Source: Sipunculus nudus
Taxonomy: Eukaryota > Annelida > Sipuncula > Golfingiida > Sipunculidae
Direction: 5' to 3'
Assembly (NCBI GenBank): GCA_026874595.1
Contig: CM049314.1
Span: forward strand, 60,367,300 to 60,431,299
Length of the DNA: 64,000 bases
Shown here: positions 36,801-48,138 of the stretch, piece after piece
How positions within the stretch are numbered: the stretch's first letter is position 1
How the letters are laid out: each line of letters begins with the position of its first letter
The notes under the pieces: generated by a model
Told to the model about the DNA's origin: nothing
What the model saw: the letters and a program-made list of their open reading frames with translations, nothing else
The model's database searches: none
Translations under genes and position numbers: made by a program

Positions 36801-37045
36801 TGCCATTCATAAAAAGAGCCAACAAGAACTTGGACGAGGTGGTGGACGCCTACCAGCACGGATTGTTTGCTGTGAACCCAAAGAAACGTTACAGCTGCGG
36901 CTGGGACTGTCGCCTGTTTATAATCCCTGTATCCTACATGCCGTCATGGGTGCAGGACTACTTTAGCAGGGTTTTGAACAAATCCTTCATGCCCCTTGTC
37001 CAATTGTCAAAATTTCAACAATCAACTTCGTCAATATATTTTTGA
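27805..37045 (+). CDS. SDR-C: SDR9C family dehydrogenase (retinol / 17-beta-hydroxysteroid dehydrogenase 6-like), 4 exons
   Basis: Exons are 27805-28132, 35496-35760, 36103-36266 and 36786-37045, joining in frame to 338 residues. The N-terminal hydrophobic anchor is followed by TGCDSGFG (39-46), NNAG (116-119), catalytic Ser170 in NMASAAG, and YNLSK giving Tyr183 and Lys187. The C-terminal segment has the NPKKRYSCGWD motif conserved in this array, corresponding to the HPRTRYSAGWD region of vertebrate RDH/HSD17B6. The likely role is NAD(P)-dependent conversion of a lipophilic alcohol at the ER membrane; the substrate is unknown. Intron 1 is 7.4 kb because it holds a 3.9-kb inverted-arm element. 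The exon 3 acceptor (TATCAAAAG) has a weak pyrimidine tract, but the exon length (164 bp) and phase match the paralogues. The ATG follows a CTTTTTAG acceptor by 3 bases, suggesting a separate 5' leader exon. Confidence 0.88.
28139..32022. mobile_element. 3.9-kb element with long inverted terminal arms in SDR-C intron 1
   Basis: The outer ends are GTCCATGGGCC (28139-28149) and its inverse GGCCCATGGAC (32012-32022). The left arm (about 28139-28520) matches the reverse complement of the right arm (about 31645-32022) along most of its length. For example, GGTATGATAACTGATCCAGA near 28234 pairs with CTGGATCAGTTATCATACT near 31914. The arms are imperfect, with many substitutions, so the insertion is old. 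SDR-B intron 1 lacks it: sequence like 16900 resumes at about 32030. I find no transposase frame. It may be a foldback or a non-autonomous DNA transposon. No clear target duplication is visible. Confidence 0.75.
29195..29937. other. GC-richer island inside the inverted-arm element
   Basis: About 740 bp clearly richer in G+C than its surroundings, with CpG-containing words, a GGGCGGAGCC GC-box-like word (about 29714), CCAAT (about 29381), TGACGTGG (about 29469) and TGAGTGACAGCTCAT. It ends in a 14-base G run (29924-29937). There is no convincing reading frame. It could be a captured promoter or a non-coding RNA segment, or the remnant of another insertion. Confidence 0.35.
32520..32650. repeat. 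GGACTCG-rich repeat, shortened copy in SDR-C intron 1
   Basis: Matches 17405-17520 of SDR-B intron 1 closely. The second block seen at 17755-17890 is missing here. This indicates that the repeat was already in the unit before the duplication and lost part of itself in this copy. Confidence 0.5.
33350..35495 (+). other. Unique 3' part of SDR-C intron 1
   Basis: Homology to SDR-B intron 1 ends near 33320. No exon is supported. About 34010-34530 has GTAATC/GATTAC-rich ends in opposite orientation (about 34030-34140 and 34440-34520), which look like a small repeat element. A 22-base C run is at 35204-35225. CAGGGGCGGATATAG at 35296 resembles a hAT-type terminus, whose partner I do not see. Confidence 0.5.
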
Positions 37046-38451
37046 AAAATTTGTACATAGACAGATTTGCATATTGATGTGCTATACGATCATAGTCTAC
37101 AGAGGAAATTAGCTTAGGCCAATAACGGCATTATTATTATAAGCCTAGCTCCGAGTTCCATAAGTAAATAGCCGACGCTTCCCGACGAGAGATCGGAGCT
37201 TTAATAACGTGTTTCGATATTTACGATGCTTTAGTAACTTCCATAAGCTGAGCTTCCTAAGCCCTTTTTCTGCATTATTACGGAACTGTAACGATAGTAA
37301 CCGAACCTAAATCGACCTCAAATGTCTGAGAAATGTACGTCAACAAATCGTCTACGCGATAACGAATGAAGACCTGGAAGTTCTCAACGATATCTCACGG
37401 CTGCTTATCTGTGCTTTGATGTGGTGGTTTAACTCCTACGAAGCCCTATGAAATCTTTTTGAAATAACTCTATGAAATAACTTGAATATTATCTTACGAA
37501 CAATCTACGATAGGCAACGAATATTCTACGACATTTTATGAACCACTGACAAACAAAAACTACTGTAGTCTCCAGGGGAGAACTTGTCGAAAAAATGTAT
37601 AATTTCCATCTACAACTTTTAAAGTAACTGTTTGCCGCTCCTTTAAGGTAACCCAAAGAATTCTACCACTAATTTTGCCGAATTATAACGAACCGTCTGC
37701 TAGGGACTGGGAAACCTCCAGTGTTTAAAGTGGAATCTATACCTGAGCAAATAATTACTGCGTTATGAAACTGTATGTTTTTAATTAAGAGATGCTATTA
37801 TATTATCGACCGATAGACATCGCTGACCCCACATTCTAATTGTACAAGAAAAGAAGTACATCTTTGTAATGATAAAACTCTAATTCTTACGTGTCATATG
37901 GAGCTACTACCCTGTATAGTGTTAGGCGTTTTGTACCAGTTAATCGAAAACGCTGGGCAATAATACAGAGCTGCCGTTTCTGTGAAAATGTATATTCTCT
38001 AAATAATTTCTGCATGATTCACATAAAAAAATCCAAATAATTAGGGTTCATCTTATTTGATTTAAACTTTTTGATTCAGAACAAAACGAATTCTTGACGC
38101 TATTTGCTGTTGAATAAATATCATTAGTGCAGAGTTTTTGTTTGTTTGTGATTATGGTGACTGCCACCGCCAGGTGAGTATTAAACCATTCATTCCCATT
38201 CGCGCGTGTGTGTGTGTGTGTTCAAAACAAAATTCATGCAATCATGCACTGATAGGAGTATAGATTTTTCAGCGCATATCGGGAATCGGCCATGGAAGTA
38301 ACGATTTGATTCTGGTGTGGATCCACCCCATGATCCGGGTCGAGGAAAGATTCCAGGAATATTCACAAATGCACCGTCACTTATGCACTTATACACGAAC
38401 GAACATTGGAATATGGGCCGAATAGGTGAATACTTACCTAATATATACTCA
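37046..38451. other. Intergenic DNA downstream of SDR-C
   Basis: I see no gene. Inverted words AGCTCCGA and TCGGAGCT (near 37149 and 37193) could form a hairpin of unknown meaning. About 38260-38440 is a copy of the dispersed repeat also found at 16194. A short (GT)n tract lies near 38205. Confidence 0.45.
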
Positions 38452-40003
38452 AAGGGCCCTGAGCGGGTCGGGTTTTGACCTTACACTTTCATGACCTTTT
38501 GACCGCTTAGGATTCTGTGCGGGGCGGGGCGGGCTACATCTAAGAAAGTGCGGCGCGGGGCGGGCCGAAATAAAGCCTGTGCGGGGCGGTGCGGGCTGCG
38601 GGCTGATGATCTGGTAGTTCAGTAGAACATGAATATAAATTTCTACTTTAAAAAACTATCATTTGAAGACATAAATATTTTTGTATAAAATGTTTTCAGG
38701 TGTTGTAAAAATAGTAGTATGAAAAGAAAAATGTTAATAAAATTGAATTTATTCCCGTTTACCCCTTATACTGAATGACAGTTTTCACAACACTAGGCAA
38801 ATATTCCTCTCTAGGTATGACGTCAATTTGTTATACAAAAATAGATGATGCATGATCATTAATCTGAAATCTAGATTTTAAATAATGGTCCTTCCAATGG
38901 GAACTGGTCATAACTCTCTATAAAGTTACCTGGCCTGATGTTGTATCTGGACTGTAACCCTGTACTTGTGTCAGGTCTCACATATTACATAATATCGCTG
39001 GGAGTGAATCAAGGGCTTGATTACCTTTGATCTTGCAATAGACAGTGTGTGGCTACAGCTGGCTCTGTAGGTGACTCAGTTGACCTAGAACTGCACAAAG
39101 CCTAAGGTGGACTCCTTATCTAATTGTCACTCCATGTGCTGTCTAATTGTAACTGGCATTGACCACTGGCTGGTCAAATCCCTCTTTGGTTATGCATAAT
39201 GTGGTGATGACTGCTATAGGAAACATCGCTCTGGTCATGTCTATCTCTAGGAACATCCTGAAACCTAAAGCCACATCTGCCAGATAACCTCTTTACTTTC
39301 TTGACCGTCTGATTATTCTAATTTCAGCTAATTAGCAGATTATGACTGAAAAGATTTTAACCAGCAACACATCTAAGTATTTTGATGGCTTGTGATTAGC
39401 CAATACTATTCCCAAGGGTAACTTTGGGTACAAATACTTTGAAAAAATCTACATTTTTTTCTTTATTTTTTTTATAAATTTAAGCAGAAACAGACACAAT
39501 AAAACCAAAGGTTTGTTTATTTCCCCCTGTAAAATATGAAAACCTATTTAGGGTGTTATACATTATTATGTATATATTAAATCCATTTAAGCAATCAAAC
39601 ATGTCTTTTAAAAAATTTTATGAATTATGGTTCGAAGGATTGCTAAAACGTATTAAAATTAATTTTTCATTCCAATCATCAAAATATTCAAATATATAAA
39701 CAATAAGCCTGGCTAATATATGTACAGTAAAATATTCTTGATATGTAAAACTTTGAATCCGGAACTTTTAAATTATTTGCGGGCTGGACTGCCGGCCGGA
39801 AACTTGAAACATGCGGGACGGGGCGGGTGCGGGCTGAAAGAAATTTAGCGGGGATGCTGCGGGCTGAAAGAATCATAGTTACTGCGGGGAGGGGCGGGCT
39901 GAATTTTTTTCTCTGACTGCGGGGCGGGCTGCGGGCTAACAGGGCATGATGCGGGGAGGGTGCGGGTTCAATTTTTCGGCCAGCGCAGGGCCGTAATAAA
40001 CTC
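38452..40003. mobile_element. hAT-like non-autonomous element with G-rich sub-terminal repeats
   Basis: Both ends carry clusters of GCGGGGCGGG, GCGGGCTG and related words (about 38452-38610 and 39775-39985). The outermost sequences, GGGCCCTGAGCGGGTCGGG and the inverse of the right end (GGCCCTGCGCTGGCCG), align as imperfect terminal inverted repeats. The 1.2-kb interior is AT-rich with no transposase frame. Sub-terminal GGGTCGGG or GCGGGC arrays are a feature of many hAT transposons. I could not find a clean 8-bp target duplication, so the exact ends are uncertain. Confidence 0.55.
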
Positions 40004-41590
40004 ATACTCGCTGTGGAATGCCAGCTTTTGACTGCCGAATATATGCTGTAATACATTGTGTTTAAAGATTATAATTAGAGTGACTGATTCCTTTGCTTGA
40101 TAAAATTAACTGTTAAACGAACGGATAAAGATAATATATAAAATTTATTATACCCTTCCCAGTTTGCATATTATTAGCCGTTTTCATCTACTTTATGTTT
40201 GGATTCTCGATTATTTAGTTTTCTGCATATCTATTTTTTGTTATTTTAATTGTATAATCTGTCTCACATTTTTTTTATCATCTTGATGCATCTTTCTGTG
40301 TACAGTGCCTTAGAGCTATTGTATTTTAATACAGTGAATTTAGCACTTTAATATACATAAATAAATAAATTTCCAGACATTTATTTTATATCCAATATAT
40401 TTACATTTATGCATCAACAGTTTTGCCATTTCTTTTAAATTTTATGTAACTGAACTTATGCTGTAGGAAATCCAACATGTTCAATACTTTTTTTTAATCA
40501 AAACAGCAGCAAACACCACATTCTGTAAATAGTAACTGAATAAAACCTTGCCTATAGCGGTAGTTATTATACCCGCCAACAGAAGGCACTGCCGTCTCAA
40601 CAGGGTCAAAGGTTACGATTGCGTCCCGTGCACTGCGTTTTTATTTTCCACTGAGGACAGCTGAATATCAGGTAAGGTCGAGGGTCATACGTGTTTGTTA
40701 TGGCCTAATTGCACAGTGCATATATAGACATACAAAGCTCCTGTCCTGTTGTTTTCTTTGTGCACACCTACGGGGCAGGTTAAAACTGTCATATCACATA
40801 GATTTGCCCACGCATAATTAGCCGTTTAAAACTTCTACCACTAGGTGGCGTGCATGTTGGCGAGGATCGCTTCAGTGTTAGAATGAGTATTTATCTTAAT
40901 TAATTAAAGGTTTTAATTAAAGCTGTTACATTTAATGATGTCCTAAGTGGTTATTAACATGAAATGACCAGTAAGAGATCGTTACTTGCGAAAAACAGTG
41001 AAGAATTCAACCCTTGTTCATGACGCCGCTTCATGTCAGAGTTGACAAGTCGGCATCAACAAGCTTCATTTCACTGATTAAAGCAGCCAATCCCGGTCAC
41101 ACCCGGAGAAAAAGTATAAATAATCGTATTCTAGAAGTGTTGTCCTTCACACTAGTATATGTTAATAGGCTGCCCATTGTTGCTGTTTAATTGTTTTTGT
41201 ATGATTTATATTGCTTAACTAGGGTTTTGTCAATTATCAAATGTGCAGGGTACCAGTCTAGTCCTGCTTTATCTTTCTAGATTTAAGGGTTTTCAAGGTA
41301 CATTTTCACATTTCATGTTCATTTTATTCATGCTTTTCAATGCTTAAGAAATACTTATGCATATAAACAAATTAGTATATATATGTATTGGTATATATAG
41401 TATTTTAATTCTTATATTATATTATATTATTTCTTTATTATATTATTAAAAGATATTAATGTATAATAATAATATAAATATATATAGGGCCTAATATATT
41501 AATATTAATATATAGTAATATGTAACTATTATATAATTTTAAAAATTAAAGATAAAATACAATTTTTATGTAAACCATAAATCTGTAAAT
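40004..41590. other. Intergenic DNA between SDR-C and SDR-D, GC-neutral part
   Basis: No gene is supported. About 40560-41130 is less AT-rich than its surroundings, has no long frame, and contains the CTCF-like site described separately. It could be a regulatory segment. 41380-41590 is almost pure A+T. Confidence 0.4.
40838..40850 (+). promoter_or_regulatory. CTCF-like core motif
   Basis: CCACTAGGTGGCG fits the CTCF core consensus CCASYAGRKGGCR at every position. It sits between SDR-C and SDR-D in a non-repetitive segment. CTCF is present in bilaterians including molluscs; binding here is untested, and a 13-bp match can occur by chance. Confidence 0.4.
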
Positions 41591-41599
41591 CATATATAC

Positions 41600-41601
<2 letters not shown>

Positions 41602-41661
<60 letters not shown>
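41602..41661. repeat. (TA)n microsatellite
   Basis: A pure TA dinucleotide run within an AT-rich stretch (about 41380-43140) that also holds TA runs at 42470-42553 and 42969-43002. I see no gene in that stretch. Confidence 0.9.
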
Positions 41662-41663
<2 letters not shown>

Positions 41664-42466
41664 GTATACATAATAATTATATTTACATGTATATATGTGC
41701 TTTAGGTAACACAAAATTCTGTGTGTGTGTTACGTGTGCCTGTGTAATTACACTTTGGAGATATACAGCAGTAATATTCGTTTTTTTTTATTTTAATATA
41801 ACACATTCAGCATTATATTCGGGTGTATGTGTGTGTGTTATGTGTGGGTGATCAAGTGTGTGATCACTTAAACAAGTGATGAGTATTTTGCACTTCGATT
41901 ATATAATACAGTAAATACTGCTATTGAAATTTAAGATTTTTATCCTACACTTTTGATGCACTACTGAAAACTTACAGAAAGAATTATTTTAGTTGCGATA
42001 AAAAGACAACCTACACATATTCCAAGCATGGAATAAACTCAGCCAGTGTTTGCATATAAAAATAAATAGATCCTGGAAATACCTAAAAGGTTAAAACAAA
42101 TGTTTAGTATATGAATGGGCATAATAAAAAGATATGAAAACATAGACTGATATAAATTAAACATATACATATCAGCACACATACATATATATTTACTTAA
42201 GTGTTACATAACAGAACCAGTTCAATCTAAGAAGTGATATATAAATATTAAAAAGAAAATAATTAAAAATGTACAAAAAAATTAGCACACACCCAAGATA
42301 TATGAAATATGTCAGATATTTTTTAATAATAACACACACAAACACATTTACACTCATGTTTTATATTTGTAAAACAATATATATGTTTGGCTGTATGAAC
42401 CAATAATCATTTTTGTATTATTTTACAATTTCCTGAAACTGTTAGAATAGAAATATCATAAAATTA

Positions 42467-42469
<3 letters not shown>

Positions 42470-42553
<84 letters not shown>
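42470..42553. repeat. (TA)n microsatellite
   Basis: A TA run interrupted once by AATAT. It is one of several in the AT-rich intergenic block before SDR-D. Confidence 0.9.
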
Positions 42554-42558
<5 letters not shown>

Positions 42559-42963
42559 CAAATGTAGTACAGAAATATCTGGTATTATTATTCCTAATAT
42601 AAGTAATTAATAGGCTTACATATATGAAAGTTAGCTTTCATCATCACTGGTATATATGGTCATGCATAAAAATTGAATCAATGTATAATTAAATATGTTT
42701 TAAAACACATACACACATAAAAATGAACATAATGAAGTGAAGACAGTCAAACAGGTGATATTTGAAGAAAGAAAAGAAAAGAATATAATTAAATAATTAA
42801 CATTATAAAAATAATTAAATTATAAAAAATTATATCTCAAAATTGCATATATATACATATATATATATATATACATATATAAAATGTTTGTATATGTGCA
42901 CTGGAATAAACTTTTAGTATAGCAATACATATATAACATTTGAAAGCATGTTTAACTTTTCAA

Positions 42964-42968
<5 letters not shown>

Positions 42969-43002
<34 letters not shown>
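42969..43002. repeat. (TA)n microsatellite
   Basis: A pure dinucleotide run at the right end of the AT-rich block. Confidence 0.85.
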
Positions 43003-43004
<2 letters not shown>

Positions 43005-43739
43005 GAAACATTTAAAAAAATATTTTCAAATTCAGTTGAAATTAGTTGTATTTTAAACATAATAAAATAATAAATAAACCCTAATATTATTATTTCTTAT
43101 AAAAATCATTTGAGAAAGTATTTGAACATATATTTTGTTAGGTTTGGTGAGCCAATTAGAAGTGTATAAGAGCTCAGGCCTTTTTATATGGGTACACTTG
43201 AGGTGTCATGACAGCTTGTGATGTGCTCATGAGCAGGTAACCAGTCCATGAGTGATGTCATTTGTCCTCATCTCCTATTGGTTCCATGCTGGGTCATGCC
43301 ATATTCATGAGCTGATCATGTGATAGGCAAACACATGCAGCCCCAACAGGAAAGTTTGGTATGTGCATATCATATTCGATGTTCCACATGTAGCTTTGCC
43401 TAATGCCGGCTACACGATTCTGTTTGTGTGGTGTGTTCAAGTGAAGCTGGACCCTGTGTACTCTGCACTTAATATCACTAAGTTCGGACGTGTATCCCGT
43501 TCTCTAGCCGACATCTAATAATTCGTTGAAGCAGCCACATGAAACATTAAAAGACATATATTCTATGAGCCTGTAGTCAACTGTGTTCGGCGTGAGTAAC
43601 AGGTTAATTTCACAAGTAGTTTTCATGTAATATATGGCAAATCAATAATTTAGAGTGTGCATGGTATAGGCGTTATAAATACTGATCTGGGTATATTTTA
43701 CCCGCCATACTAAATTGAACGGGAACTCTTGCCGACAAA

Positions 43740-43798
<59 letters not shown>

Positions 43799-45361
43799 CT
43801 TTTCAGAGCGGACGGAACAAGGGGGTTCAGGGAATTAAACCCGTCCCTTTCCTCCGTACTTAGGGGCATTTAAAATTGTTTACGGTTTATAAAGCAAGCC
43901 CTCCCTATTACAGTGGATTGTTACTGGAATATTATTTTTTCGGTTTAAACGGTAAATCCGTCCCGAAATCCTGGATCCGCCCCCTGTTTTATTACATTTC
44001 TTCAAATTTTACCATCGCTTCTTGTTTTTGGAGTAAGAATAAGCACACATTCGATGTGGAGCACAGATATGTCCTATGTCATACTTAAAAATATATTATG
44101 GTTATCATTGTCATTGCTATAATTCTGCTCCAGCTGATACTGGTACTATTGTGACTGGTACTATAGGATTTTCTTATATACGTTATAGTGCACTTTTGTG
44201 ACCAGTACTGAATTTTTAGTAATTATGCTGGGGGAGTTCATTAAACAGTAATACGACAGCGCCTTGAACGGGGACCTCGTTACGCATATCGCGGTATGTG
44301 AAAATTATGTCCCTTTTTAGCCCGTTAATTTTAGGCCATAAATATATCCTGCATTAGAATTGTTTCAAGGCATATAACTACTAATGCGGCCCATATTCCC
44401 GGGTTCATTTGTGCAAAAGTGACTGTACATTTGTGAACATTCCTTGATGACGTCCCTGAATCCTTATCATGTGACGCATCCACCCAAAATCTAATTAGTT
44501 CTTCCTTGGCCCATTCCCGAAATGCCCTGCAAATTTCATAAGATTCCCAACTTGATTGCTGAGAAGTGTGAATAAACGCAAACACACAAGAACGGGAATA
44601 AACACATATACCCTCGTGACGAAGACAGTAATTTACTTTGGTAACCATGCGTATGGGCAATGTTTATTTTAGGTTTCTCTGGGAGCTGGGTAAATTTATT
44701 TTGAATATGACGGCTGACGTCATACAAACCAAAACTGGAAGAAGTTGGATTTCAGGAAAAACAACGGAAATGTGTGGGATCAAGAAAAATGGAAAAAACT
44801 ATATTAGCCTTGTGTAGAATCATCAAGGAATTAATTACTATTGCAAAATACATTTAAAGATAAGATTAAAGATAGTTATTCATCTTCATTTAAGGCTAAG
44901 ATTAAAGACAGTTATTTATCTTCATTTAAGGGTTAGATTGAAGACAGTAATTCCTTTTTTTCTGTAGAATTTATATAATTTCTAGCTTATAATGCGTAGT
45001 AATGAATTAACTAGTTAATTCCTGGTAAGAAAAGTTAACCTGCAAGCTGTACATGTTGGCAATCAGAAAAAACTTAAATACCTAATGTGACTGCATTTAT
45101 GCTGTCCTTAAAATGTCACGCGCTTTGCAAAAACTCTGGATCGTCAGATGTCATTTTTGACTGTGTTTAGATTTATTTGTCGTGGCCTTCGTGTCATAAA
45201 CAAGTGAATATAAGATAGGATCAGCTTTTCTGGTCTATATTTATAAAAGGTTCAAGGGGTTATCTTCATTGAATAGACGTAAGATATCGGAATAGGCCCC
45301 TTAATAGACGTCAGATAAGGGAATAGGCCCCTTTATTAATTTTCTTTTGCAGTTCCACACC
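43003..45361. other. Intergenic DNA upstream of SDR-D
   Basis: I see no gene. 43140-43560 has more balanced base composition, with a TATTGG (inverted CCAAT) word near 43278, and no long frame. A (CT)n tract at 43743-43793 is followed by a segment ending CTGGATCCGCCCCCTG (to 43985), the inverse of a hAT-like CAGGGGCGGATCC terminus. 44335-44590 is an inverted copy of the dispersed repeat of 16194. A pyrimidine tract and TTTTGCAG acceptor end at 45352, 9 bases before the SDR-D start. Confidence 0.45.
43743..43793. repeat. (CT)n microsatellite
   Basis: A pure CT dinucleotide run of about 50 bases. Confidence 0.9.
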
Positions 45362-47964
45362 ATGATTGTTGAAGTATTACTCTACATAGGACTAGCTGTG
45401 GTGGTCCATTATGTGATCGAATACTTTCGCAGGAAACCCCAGATTGACGACATACCTTCTAAATCCGTCTTGATCACAGGCTGTGACACGGGGTTTGGGA
45501 ACCTGCTCGCTAAGAGACTGGATGGTTTAGGATGCCTGGTGTTCGCAGCTTGTTATACACAGAAGGGAGCTGATGAACTACGGAGCTGTTCCTCGTCTCG
45601 TCTGGAGACTGTTCTGTTGGATATATCGAAGACCGACAGCGTTAAGAAAGCTCATCAGTTTGTTGTTGACAAGCTTGGACCAAATGACGGTATGTTTACT
45701 TCGATAATAAATAAAATATCCAGTTTTTCATCCGGGGTTGATTACACATGGCTCATGCATGAGAGGGTGATTATATTGTATCGGGATGCAGCATGCTTGT
45801 GCAGTCTCATATCTTTGGACTGAAATAATGAAATGATTGTACAGACATTTCTAGTAAATGCCATAGAACACGTTATTATTGAGAAACAAATTTACAAAAC
45901 GAAAATATCGACCTTTCACGACCGGACGTCTTATTTATCTCGTATTACGGGGATGACTTATTTTGTGTTCACGCAAATTCCTAAAGTGAAAAATAAAAAC
46001 TTTACCTTAATAAGAGTACACACTGATGATTTCGCATAAAAGTAAAAACAATTAAGAAAAACAACACCTTCGAACATGTGATTTTTATTACTTTCACTGC
46101 GTAGACAGCCCTGTATGCAATATTAACGAGTATTATATTTGCGAAATTCGCGAAAATTGCATGCTTGCGAATATTCCCGCTTCTACATGCAGTATTTGTA
46201 TCTTTCCATGCATAATTTTTTTTTTTCAAAATACTTTTTCAGGTTTGTGGGGTCTAGTGAATAACGCTGGCATTCTATCGTCAATACAAATACCCCCAGA
46301 ATATTTCACCAAAGAAGACATCGCAGAGGTTTTGGACGTGAACCTTCTTGGCACGATAGACGTAGGGTTACATTTTCTCCCTCTTTTGGCAAAAAGCAAA
46401 GGACGAATGGTCAACGTTTCCAGTGTCTCCGGAAGAATGAGCATAGCACAGAACATGGCGTATGATATCAGTAAACACGGAGTGGAGTCCTTTTCAGACG
46501 GCATGAGGTAAGTCACATCAAGTGTAGGAAGAAATAGTGTAGTCAAATTTTCGGCCTGACTGTGTTATAACCAACTGTCAAACATTTTTGCCCCCCGAAT
46601 TCGCCCAGGGAATGGGTCCGTCCGTGCGTCCGACATGGCTTGACGCAACTGAAGACTTATTGATATATGGTCGCCATACATAAACCATTGGTGCATCACA
46701 GGTAGGACTAGACCAAGTTTGAATATGGGTGACCTTGACGCATTTGATGTTAACAGCGGCATCATGTTCAAATGGTATCAGTCTTAGAGCAATCACATGA
46801 AAAGAATTTAAATACAGTCACCATACTCGCCCCACTGCAGTATCAGATTAAGGGTTAGCTAAAGTTTAAAACATGGATGAACTTGTCACATTAATCAAGG
46901 TTTCTCAGGAGACACTTTTTGTTACTGATATTACGCTCATATACAAGTAATTCGGAATACCTGTAGAACAAACAAAAACAATAACAGCGCCAAAGGAAGA
47001 GTATTGTCGCCAGTGCATGGACGGGTCAACGCACCTTTTTTTGAATGGTTTCATGCTACTTTTCATGTGACTTAACACTTTTACACCTTTTTTTTAGTAA
47101 ATCTTAATAAATAGCTCATGGATAAGACAGTGAATGCAGTCAAATTTCCTGCTATTTACAGAGCGTACATGCAGAGTTACGGCGTTCACGTAGCTATCGT
47201 TGAACCTGGTCTGTTTGCTACGCCAATCACCAGACGAGAGCCCTCACGTGCTAGAATACAAAAAGGATTTGACAGATTGCCACACGAAGATCAGAGAGCT
47301 CTTGGTCCTGACTACGTAGACAAAGGTTAGTATTTTACTCGCGCAAAGGAGGTTATGTTTACAACTCTGTCTGTTTTTGTGTTTTGTTTTTTTTATATGT
47401 TTATTTTTAGTTTTTTTATGCTTTTTACTTGGGTTTTTCAGACTTTTTACATCCATTGAAAAGTTAAAAATCGCGAAACTTCGAACAGTATACTATGATT
47501 GGCTTTATATTCGCGGGGTTAAAATTTCGATTTTTAACGGTTCAATGTTTTTGATGATTCCAATACCGCGAACTGACCACACACAAGACCTTCACATAGT
47601 ATAACCATTATAATATGAATTAATTATATTAAATAATATAAATATAAAAATCTTAACAATGGCACGGGGACCTAAAGAAATATTGACTCATCTCTCTTTA
47701 CACTCTCCAACTGCAGCTTTGAGAGATGTGATGCCTCTTCTGGAAAAGGGAGCCAACACCAACTTGGACTGGGTGGTGGACGCCTACCAGCACGCGTTGT
47801 TTGCTGTGAACCCCAAGAAACGTTACAGCTGTGGATGGGACTGTCGTCTGCTCTACCTCCCGCTCAGCTACATGCCGTCTTGTATACAGGACGTTGTTTA
47901 TAAAGCAATGGTGAAGAAACTTCTGCCGCCGGTCCCGCTGTCTAAACTAGGACCGATACTGTAA
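45362..47964 (+). CDS. SDR-D: SDR9C family dehydrogenase (retinol / 17-beta-hydroxysteroid dehydrogenase 6-like), 4 exons
   Basis: Exons are 45362-45689, 46244-46508, 47162-47325 and 47717-47964, joining in frame to 334 residues. This is the most compact copy; intron 1 is only 554 bp. The hydrophobic anchor (about 4-22) is followed by TGCDTGFG (39-46), NNAG (116-119), the catalytic Ser in NVSSVSG (about 170), and YDISK giving Tyr183 and Lys187. The C-terminus carries NPKKRYSCGWD and LSYMPS as in the paralogues. The expected role is oxidoreduction of a retinoid, steroid or similar substrate at the ER membrane. A TTTTGCAG acceptor lies 9 bases before the ATG, so translation probably starts in the second exon of the transcript. 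AATAAA at 47963-47968 overlaps the stop codon. The first 100 bases of exon 1 differ clearly from SDR-B and SDR-C, while the following 125 bases are nearly identical. Confidence 0.9.
46565..46800. repeat. Repeat fragment in SDR-D intron 2 with GTCCGTCCG tract
   Basis: Contains GGGTCCGTCCGTGCGTCCG followed by a segment with GGGTGACCTTGACGC, similar in make-up to the pearl-like repeats elsewhere in the window. It includes one TGACCTTGA word (46730-46738), the reverse of the TCAAGGTCA monomer site. Confidence 0.45.
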
Positions 47965-48009
47965 TAAAGTACAATCATAATTAGTACTTACGGTGATTCC
48001 CCCATCAGC

Positions 48010-48021
48010 GCCATCTAGTGT
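48010..48021 (-). promoter_or_regulatory. CTCF-like motif just downstream of SDR-D
   Basis: On the minus strand ACACTAGATGGC differs from the CTCF core CCASYAGRKGGC only at the first base. It is followed by GC, as in insect CTCF sites. It lies 46 bp after the SDR-D stop. Binding is untested. Confidence 0.3.
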
Positions 48022-48138
48022 TCAAGCTGTGATCAACGATGGGTTTTTATTCAACTTTTTACATTAAAATGAGCTTTAATCATATTCTGTTCGTTCCACT
48101 CTGAATATTGAGACTTCCTTCTTCGGTTCTTTACATTT

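Noticed and set aside
37100-37600. Possible structured element with TACGAA/CTATGAA words and short inverted repeats
   Set aside because: The words are irregular, and I could not define ends or a second copy in the window.
39688-40056. 122-codon minus-strand frame
   Set aside because: It lies across the G-rich sub-terminal array of the hAT-like element. Its composition comes from the repeat words.
44331-44660. 109-codon minus-strand frame
   Set aside because: The DNA is a copy of a dispersed non-coding repeat, and the other copies (16194, 38260) do not keep the frame.
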